Part shown: one piece after another, positions 36,699 through 41,971 of the stretch
Position numbering within the stretch: position 1 is the stretch's first letter
How the letters are laid out: each line of letters opens with the position of its first letter
Origin: Candidatus Methanomethylicus mesodigestus
Lineage (GTDB): Archaea > Thermoproteota > Methanomethylicia > Methanomethylicales > Methanomethylicaceae
Reading direction: 5' to 3'
DNA length: 41,971 nucleotides
Assembly (NCBI GenBank): GCA_001717005.1
Contig: MAGS01000088.1
Coordinates: forward strand, 11,321 to 53,291
Position numbers and translations under genes: made by a program
The notes under the pieces: generated by a model
What the model was told of the DNA's origin: nothing
Seen by the model: the letters and a program-made list of their open reading frames with translations, nothing else
Database searches by the model: none

Positions 36699-36857
36699 CC
36701 ATGAAATGGCAGCAGTGCCACGCTCCGTAGCGGGGCGGGCAGCCGCGCTGGCGCATCTCGGGGCCAAGCAAGGCCCCCCGGCGCGCCGCGGGGCACGGGC
36801 CTCGAATCGTCCCTGCCCCCTGCCATACCCATCTTGCGACCGAGGTAGACCGTCAAA

Positions 36858-37862
36858 ATGCGCAGCAATACCCGCAAGTACCGCCTGATGATACTACTCT
36901 GCATAGCAGTGACCTTCTTCGTCTTCATATTGTCCATCTCGATCGGGCGGTACTCCATCCCTTTCTGGACCGTCCTGCAGACGCTCACGCTGCAGGAGTC
37001 CGTTGACACCACCATTCGCAGCGTCATATTCGAGATACGCCTGCCGAGGATCATCGCTGCCATGCTCGTCGGCGCAGCGCTCTCAGTCTCGGGGGCCGCC
37101 TTCCAGGGGCTCTTCAAGAACCCGCTCGTCTCATCATACCACCTCGGCGTCTCTTCCGGGGCAGGCTTCGGCGCAGCGCTGGCAATACTGCTCGCGGCAG
37201 GCACCTTCGCGATTCAGCTCTACGCCTTCACCTTCGGCGCGCTCGCGGTGGCGGCAAGCTTCGGCCTGAGCCGGCTTGTCAAGGGTTCGTCGACGCTCAC
37301 CCTCGTCTTGGCGGGCATGGTCGTCAGCTCATTCTTCTCGGCGCTCATCTCCATACTCGAGTACGTCTCCAACCCGCTCGAGACGCTGCCGCTGATCGTC
37401 TTCTGGCTTATGGGGTCATTCAACGCGATCCGCATTCCTGACCTGATAAACATAACGCCTATCATACTTGTCGGCATTGCGGGGGTGATGCTGATCAGAT
37501 GGAGGATCAATATCCTCTCAATGGGCGAGGACGAGGCCCAGGCGCTGGGCATCGATCTGAAGAGGATAATCGGGATCCTCGTCTTCTGCTGCACCCTCTC
37601 GACCGCAGCCTCCGTCTGCATAGCGGGCGTCATCGGCTGGGTCGGCCTGGTCATCCCCCACATCGGTCGTATGTTCGTGGGGCCAGACTTCAAGAAGCTG
37701 ATACCCATGAGTGCCATCATAGGCGCCAACTACCTCCTGCTGATGGACGACATCGCCCGGACCCTTACGACGGGCGAGATCCCGATCGGCATCCTCACCT
37801 CGCTCGTGGGCACGCCGTTCTTCGCCGTTCTGTTATGGAGGAACAAGGTGGGATGGTCATGA
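36858..37862 (+). CDS. FecCD-family ABC transporter permease
   Basis: IRLPRIIAAMLVGAALSVSGAAFQGLFKNPL; GxIGWVGLVIPHIGRMFVG. Confidence 0.95.
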   Translation: MRSNTRKYRLMILLCIAVTFFVFILSISIGRYSIPFWTVLQTLTLQESVDTTIRSVIFEIRLPRIIAAMLVGAALSVSGAAFQGLFKNPLVSSYHLGVSSGAGFGAALAILLAAGTFAIQLYAFTFGALAVAASFGLSRLVKGSSTLTLVLAGMVVSSFFSALISILEYVSNPLETLPLIVFWLMGSFNAIRIPDLINITPIILVGIAGVMLIRWRINILSMGEDEAQALGIDLKRIIGILVFCCTLSTAASVCIAGVIGWVGLVIPHIGRMFVGPDFKKLIPMSAIIGANYLLLMDDIARTLTTGEIPIGILTSLVGTPFFAVLLWRNKVGWS

Positions 37863-38665
37863 CCTTCGAGACAAGGGGCCTGTCGTTCGGCTACGCGAAG
37901 GACAGAACCATCTTCGAGAACATAGGCTTCTCGGTGGGCAAGGGGGAGATCTTCTGCATACTGGGGCCGAACGGCACGGGCAAGACCTCCCTCCTCAGGT
38001 GCCTGAGCGGCATATCCATGCCTCTGACCGGCTCGGTAACCATAGACGGGAAGGACCTCCACTCACTGAGCCGGGCCGAGGTCGCAAAGCGGCTGGGCTT
38101 CATGCCGCAGCTGCATTCCTCCATATTCCCATACACCGCGCTGGAGGTTGCGGTGATGGGCAGGTCCCCACACCTCGGCATCGCCGCGTCGCCCTCCGAG
38201 AGGGATTACGACTTGGCCTGGAAGAACCTGGAACTGCTGGGCATCTCATCGCTCGCCGAGAAGCCATACACGCGGATAAGCGGGGGCGAACGACAGATGG
38301 TGCTGCTGAGCATGCTCCTTACGCAGCAGCCCGACATAATGCTTCTGGACGAGCCGACCTCCCACCTCGACTTCGGCAACCAGGTCCGGCTGCTGGAACT
38401 CCTGAGGCGCTTCTCTAAGAAAGGGTTCTCCGTGGTCTTCACCACGCACTTCCCAAGCCACGCCTTTCAGCTCTCCTGCACGGTGGCGCTCATGAACAAG
38501 GGCACCTTCGAATCCGTCGGCCCTGCCGAGACGCAGCTCACCGAGGAGAACCTGAGACGCATATACGGCGTCGACCTGTGCGTGGAGTACGTCTCCAAGG
38601 CAAACTCGAGGACATGCGTCCCGATCATAAAGAACGACGATGGGCGCGGGGTCGGCGCGCGATGA
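37859..38665 (+). CDS. ABC transporter ATPase (FecE/BtuD type)
   Basis: Walker A GPNGTGKTSLL, signature ISGGERQMV, Walker B IMLLDEPTSHLD; ATGA overlap with permease. Confidence 0.96.
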   Translation: MTFETRGLSFGYAKDRTIFENIGFSVGKGEIFCILGPNGTGKTSLLRCLSGISMPLTGSVTIDGKDLHSLSRAEVAKRLGFMPQLHSSIFPYTALEVAVMGRSPHLGIAASPSERDYDLAWKNLELLGISSLAEKPYTRISGGERQMVLLSMLLTQQPDIMLLDEPTSHLDFGNQVRLLELLRRFSKKGFSVVFTTHFPSHAFQLSCTVALMNKGTFESVGPAETQLTEENLRRIYGVDLCVEYVSKANSRTCVPIIKNDDGRGVGAR

Positions 38666-38786
38666 GCACCCTCATGCGACGCAACGCCCTGCATGCTGCC
38701 CCGCCCCGGACTGCAGGGCTAAGCGCGCCGGCGGCATACTGCCGCACGGCATCCCGACCGTTATCATTTCATGGTGGTTGGTAATC

Positions 38787-39626
38787 ATGGAAAATGTGAA
38801 TTGGCACGACGTATGGAACAAGATGATGAGCCAGTGCACCGAAGTGGCCCTCAAAGACACGGGCGGGCTCAAGGAATGGTCGCTCAGCAGCGCCCGGGAT
38901 TACTCGAAGGGCACCGATCCTGACTACATCGAGGCGACAATCTCCAAACTCGGGGTTGGCGCAGACGCCCGCGTTCTGGACATTGGATGCGGCCCCGGCA
39001 CGCTGGCGATCCCGCTGGCAAAGATTGTAAAGTCCGTGACGACGGTTGACATGTCCCCAAACATGCTAAAGGTCCTCCGGGAGAGGGCGTCCGCCGAGAA
39101 CCTCTCCAACATCGCCTGCGTCAACAAGCAATGGCGGGACGTCGTTGTGGGGTCCGACATAGACCGGTCATACGACGCAGTGGTGGCCTCCAACTCGTTC
39201 AGCCTGCTTGCCGCCAAGGAGACAAAGAGCGGCGACAGGACCTGCGTTGACTGGGACGTGATCGACGCCGTCAAGAAGATGAATGCCGTGGGGCGGAAGG
39301 TCTACGTCACTATGCCTCTGGGCGAGAGCGCCCCCTTTAGCATATACGATGTCATCGGCATCCCTTACCACCCCCCTCCAAACCACGTCATCACCTACAA
39401 CGTAATCTCAGAGACGGGCGTCCTGCCCGACATTGACCTGCTGCCATCGCATCACCGCGGTTCAAGCGATCCCAAGGCCGCCGTCAAAATGCTGGAATGG
39501 AAGCACAAGCTCACCGATGCACAGCGTGCCGCGCTCGCCGCGAAACTAGAATCGATCGCGAATCCGGAAAGGCAACCCATCCGTGTGTTTCTGCTCATCC
39601 ACTGGCGCAACAAAGTTTCATCCTGA
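38787..39626 (+). CDS. Class I SAM-dependent methyltransferase
   Basis: VLDIGCGPGTLAIPLAK motif I; MENVNWHDVWNKMM start at the last upstream ATG. Confidence 0.9.
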   Translation: MENVNWHDVWNKMMSQCTEVALKDTGGLKEWSLSSARDYSKGTDPDYIEATISKLGVGADARVLDIGCGPGTLAIPLAKIVKSVTTVDMSPNMLKVLRERASAENLSNIACVNKQWRDVVVGSDIDRSYDAVVASNSFSLLAAKETKSGDRTCVDWDVIDAVKKMNAVGRKVYVTMPLGESAPFSIYDVIGIPYHPPPNHVITYNVISETGVLPDIDLLPSHHRGSSDPKAAVKMLEWKHKLTDAQRAALAAKLESIANPERQPIRVFLLIHWRNKVSS

Positions 39627-39638
39627 ATGTGGCGAGCT

Positions 39639-39672
39639 ACCCCCTTTCCCTTGGGGGTGCCTTCTTTCTAAG
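39639..39672 (+). terminator. Hairpin ACCCCC-TTTCCCTT-GGGGGT with downstream pyrimidine-rich tail, after methyltransferase
   Basis: Perfect 6-bp stem 13 nt after the stop codon, followed by GCCTTCTTTCT. Confidence 0.5.
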
Positions 39673-39750
39673 GCCCTGAGCGTTGCGGCTTTCTGTAATG
39701 AAAAAGCCTAGGCAAGGCTCCCCGCGATGGATGCCCCACCCGAGGCGCCG

Positions 39751-40110
39751 CTATGCCTTCGCCGCCTTCGCCCTGTCGTTGATCGCCTTGATCGCCCCAA
39801 GGGCGAACTCGGCATCCATCTTGTCGATCTGGTCCTCCATCGTCCTGCATCCCTTCTCCTTGAGCTCTGCAAGGACATCTTGGACCTTCTTGCCCCTCCT
39901 CTTCTCGACCTCCCTGATCTTTGCATTGAAGAATGCCTTGGAGAACCCCTCGGTCTCCTCATAGCAGCTCGGCATGGGCTCGCCCGCCGCCTCGCACATG
40001 CCTATCAGCGCCAGGCACGTGCCCGGGTCCCTCTCCGATGGGCACCTGTCCTCGCAGTGCGCCTTTGCGTACCTCAACACGCTGATGAGATCCCTCTTGT
40101 CAGTGTCCAC
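39751..40110 (-). CDS. Hypothetical small Cys-containing protein (119 aa)
   Basis: ORF with plausible composition; no homology recognised. Confidence 0.55.
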   Translation of the reverse strand: MDTDKRDLISVLRYAKAHCEDRCPSERDPGTCLALIGMCEAAGEPMPSCYEETEGFSKAFFNAKIREVEKRRGKKVQDVLAELKEKGCRTMEDQIDKMDAEFALGAIKAINDRAKAAKA

Positions 40111-40441
40111 AAGCCCTCACCATTAAATTTGGCCTCCGTTGTGACTCTTCTGCATCGCTTTCGCTTCGCGAACTCGGCAAATTCATCATTGGCCGTGAAT
40201 TACTCTGCAATGGTGAGAGATAAGCTTTTTACAACTCGGCCGCCCTCGGCTGGGGCACGTACCCCCCGCTGCCGCCGAATCATCCGGCTCGGCAGCCCCC
40301 CGCCCGATGCCCTCGATCAGGTAACGTATGCTTATTGATGCTGCCCATTGCATGTTTATGCATGAGCAATAATGCCCGATGCCGCACAAGGGGAAAGCTT
40401 TATAGCGGCTTCGAAATTCGGTGAATACTGAGGTGTTACCG

Positions 40442-40522
40442 ATGGGAGGTCGCCAGAAGACAACTCTCCTCAGCCCAGTTCAGGAAGGGAGCAAGAAGAA
40501 GCCGTCCGCGGAGAAGCAGTAG
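40442..40522 (+). CDS. Candidate small ORF, 26 aa (MGGRQKTTLLSPVQEGSKKKPSAEKQ)
   Basis: TATA-like AAAGCTTTATA at about 40394-40404, GAGGTG SD-like motif 6 nt before ATG, hairpin CCGCTCC-TT-GGAGCGG (40547-40562) downstream. Confidence 0.5.
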   Translation: MGGRQKTTLLSPVQEGSKKKPSAEKQ

Positions 40523-40600
40523 ACGGTCTGCGGATGCCGAATACACCCGCTCCTTGGAGCGGATCAACAAATTTCAAATTTATGAAGGTTTGAGTGAGTC

Positions 40601-41452
40601 ATGCCGGTCGCGCAAAAGAGGGGCAACCCGATATCCGTCTTCATACCCGTCTCGATTCTGTCAGATGTCCCAAGCCTCATCGAGAAGACCATCAAGGTCG
40701 GGCAGATAGCCCGTGCGGCATCGATATTCAGGGTAGAGCGCATAGTGGTCTACAGGGCATCCAAGGGCGACTCGAGGGAGGACGGCTTCCTGATCAGGGA
40801 CCTCCTCTCATACGCGGAGACCCCCCAGTACCTCAAGAAGAAGCTCTTCCCCATCTCCGAATCCCTGCGGTATGCCGGGATGATGCCCCCGCTGAGGACG
40901 CCGCACCACCCGCTCGAGTCCACCATGATAGACTACCGGGAGGGCTTTGTCCTGAAGTCCGGAAAAATGGGGTCGACCGTCGACATAGGGCTCCGCGCGC
41001 CCGTCACCTCAGGCGAGCGCCTCACCCCGAACACGCGTGTCACCATGATGCTGGACCAGCGCTCGGGGTCGTGGTCGCCCGTGTCAAGGGCAGACGTCCC
41101 GCACTACTGGGGATACACCGTCTCGCTGGAGAACAAGTCCCTCAGGCAGGCCATCGAGGCATACGACCCAGTCCTGGACTCTGTGGTCGCCACGTCGAGG
41201 GTCGGGAAGCTCGCCACCGCCGTTGCGCCCAGGATCCGGGAGCTTATGTCGCCGGGGCAGAGGATGGCCGTCCTCTTCGGCTCCCCGTCCGAGGGCGTGC
41301 ACGAGATCATCGCTAGGGACGGCGCCAGGCTCGAGGAGGTCGCGGACCTCGTCATCAACACTGTGCCGGACCAGGGCACCGCGACCGTCCGGACCGAGGA
41401 GGCAGTCCTCATCACGCTCGCCGCCTTGGACTCGATCAACGCCCTCGGGTAA
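40601..41452 (+). CDS. SPOUT-superfamily RNA methyltransferase (C9orf114/DUF171-like)
   Basis: ISVFIPVSILSDVPSLIEKTIKVGQIARAASIFRVERIVVYR; position upstream of rpl3 as in other archaea. Confidence 0.85.
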   Translation: MPVAQKRGNPISVFIPVSILSDVPSLIEKTIKVGQIARAASIFRVERIVVYRASKGDSREDGFLIRDLLSYAETPQYLKKKLFPISESLRYAGMMPPLRTPHHPLESTMIDYREGFVLKSGKMGSTVDIGLRAPVTSGERLTPNTRVTMMLDQRSGSWSPVSRADVPHYWGYTVSLENKSLRQAIEAYDPVLDSVVATSRVGKLATAVAPRIRELMSPGQRMAVLFGSPSEGVHEIIARDGARLEEVADLVINTVPDQGTATVRTEEAVLITLAALDSINALG

Positions 41453-41561
41453 CCCGTGCTCCTGCCATCGCAACGCCATGGCTTAAGGTCCAGAAAAAAA
41501 GATAGACATATATTTTAGGAATACTGCTATCAACAAGCTAGTTTACACTGGAGGGTTACTA

Positions 41562-41971
41562 ATGGGACATAAAAGTAAGAGCGCACCGCGTAGAGGATCA
41601 TTAATGTTCTATCCTAGGGTGCGCGCCAGGCGAATCAGCGGAAGAATAAGGACCTGGCCAACGGTGAGCGGCGCTCCCAAATTGCTTGGCTTTGCTGGTT
41701 ACAAGGTTGGGACAACTCACCTCGTCATGATAGACAACAGGCAGAAGAGCCCTCTCTTCAACAGGGAGGCAGTGAAGGAGGTTACCGTCCTCGAGGTGCC
41801 GCCAGTCCTGATCTACGGCTACAGGGCATACGAGAAGACGCCCAAGGGCATCAGGACCATCGGTGAGGTCATCTCCAAGGATCTACCGAAGCATGCAGAC
41901 CGCGCGGTCGCGGTTCCGAAGGAGTACGACCCCGCGCCGGCGCAGGCTGCGATCGAGTCCGGGCTGCAGAA
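41562..41971 (+). CDS. rpl3: Ribosomal protein L3 (uL3), truncated by window end
   Basis: MGHKSKSAPRRGSLMFYPRVRARRISGRIRTWP...GFAGYKVGTTHLVMID. Confidence 0.95.
   Translation, partial: MGHKSKSAPRRGSLMFYPRVRARRISGRIRTWPTVSGAPKLLGFAGYKVGTTHLVMIDNRQKSPLFNREAVKEVTVLEVPPVLIYGYRAYEKTPKGIRTIGEVISKDLPKHADRAVAVPKEYDPAPAQAAIESGLQ

Noticed and set aside
1-41971. CRISPR arrays, rRNA genes, prophage or toxin-antitoxin modules
   Set aside because: No spaced direct-repeat arrays, rRNA signatures, integrase or phage structural genes, or recognisable TA pairs were seen.

Overview
High-GC archaeal chromosomal window. It carries a complete dTDP-rhamnose cluster (rfbA, rfbC, rfbB, rfbD), ileS and valS, the transcription/translation cluster rpoH-rpoB-rpoA1-rpoA2-rpl30e-nusA-rps12-rps7-tuf(EF-1alpha)-rps10, archease-rtcB(+intein)-MBL hydrolase, a PIT phosphate transporter with its DUF47 partner, a FecCD/BtuCD-type ABC importer with a methyltransferase, and a SPOUT methyltransferase followed by the start of rpl3. 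All three tRNA genes found (Asp-GTC, Tyr-GTA, Ser-CGA) appear to be interrupted at position 37/38 by bulge-helix-bulge type introns. The most notable observations are: (i) an IleRS whose HIGH signature reads GVHH (HXGH to GXHH swap) with an atypical KMSKS loop (MHKSWGN); (ii) an RpoH subunit that appears to contain an inserted CxxC-x24-CxxC zinc ribbon; (iii) a ~90-aa Lys/Ala/Pro-rich tail on RpoA''; (iv) a 31-bp block of that tail's coding sequence recurring (30/31 identical) in the valS/ABC intergenic region; (v) a LAGLIDADG intein at the catalytic Cys of RtcB with one endonuclease acidic residue replaced by Tyr; (vi) a candidate UUA start codon for nusA; (vii) a 12-bp perfect inverted repeat over the promoter of the ABC importer; (viii) an IS200/IS605-like end hairpin without a transposase or TnpB gene. 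The lineage cannot be fixed from the sequence alone. Split rpoA, unsplit rpoB and intron-rich tRNAs are compatible with TACK-type archaea but are not proof. All calls are from reading the sequence; no database searches were run.
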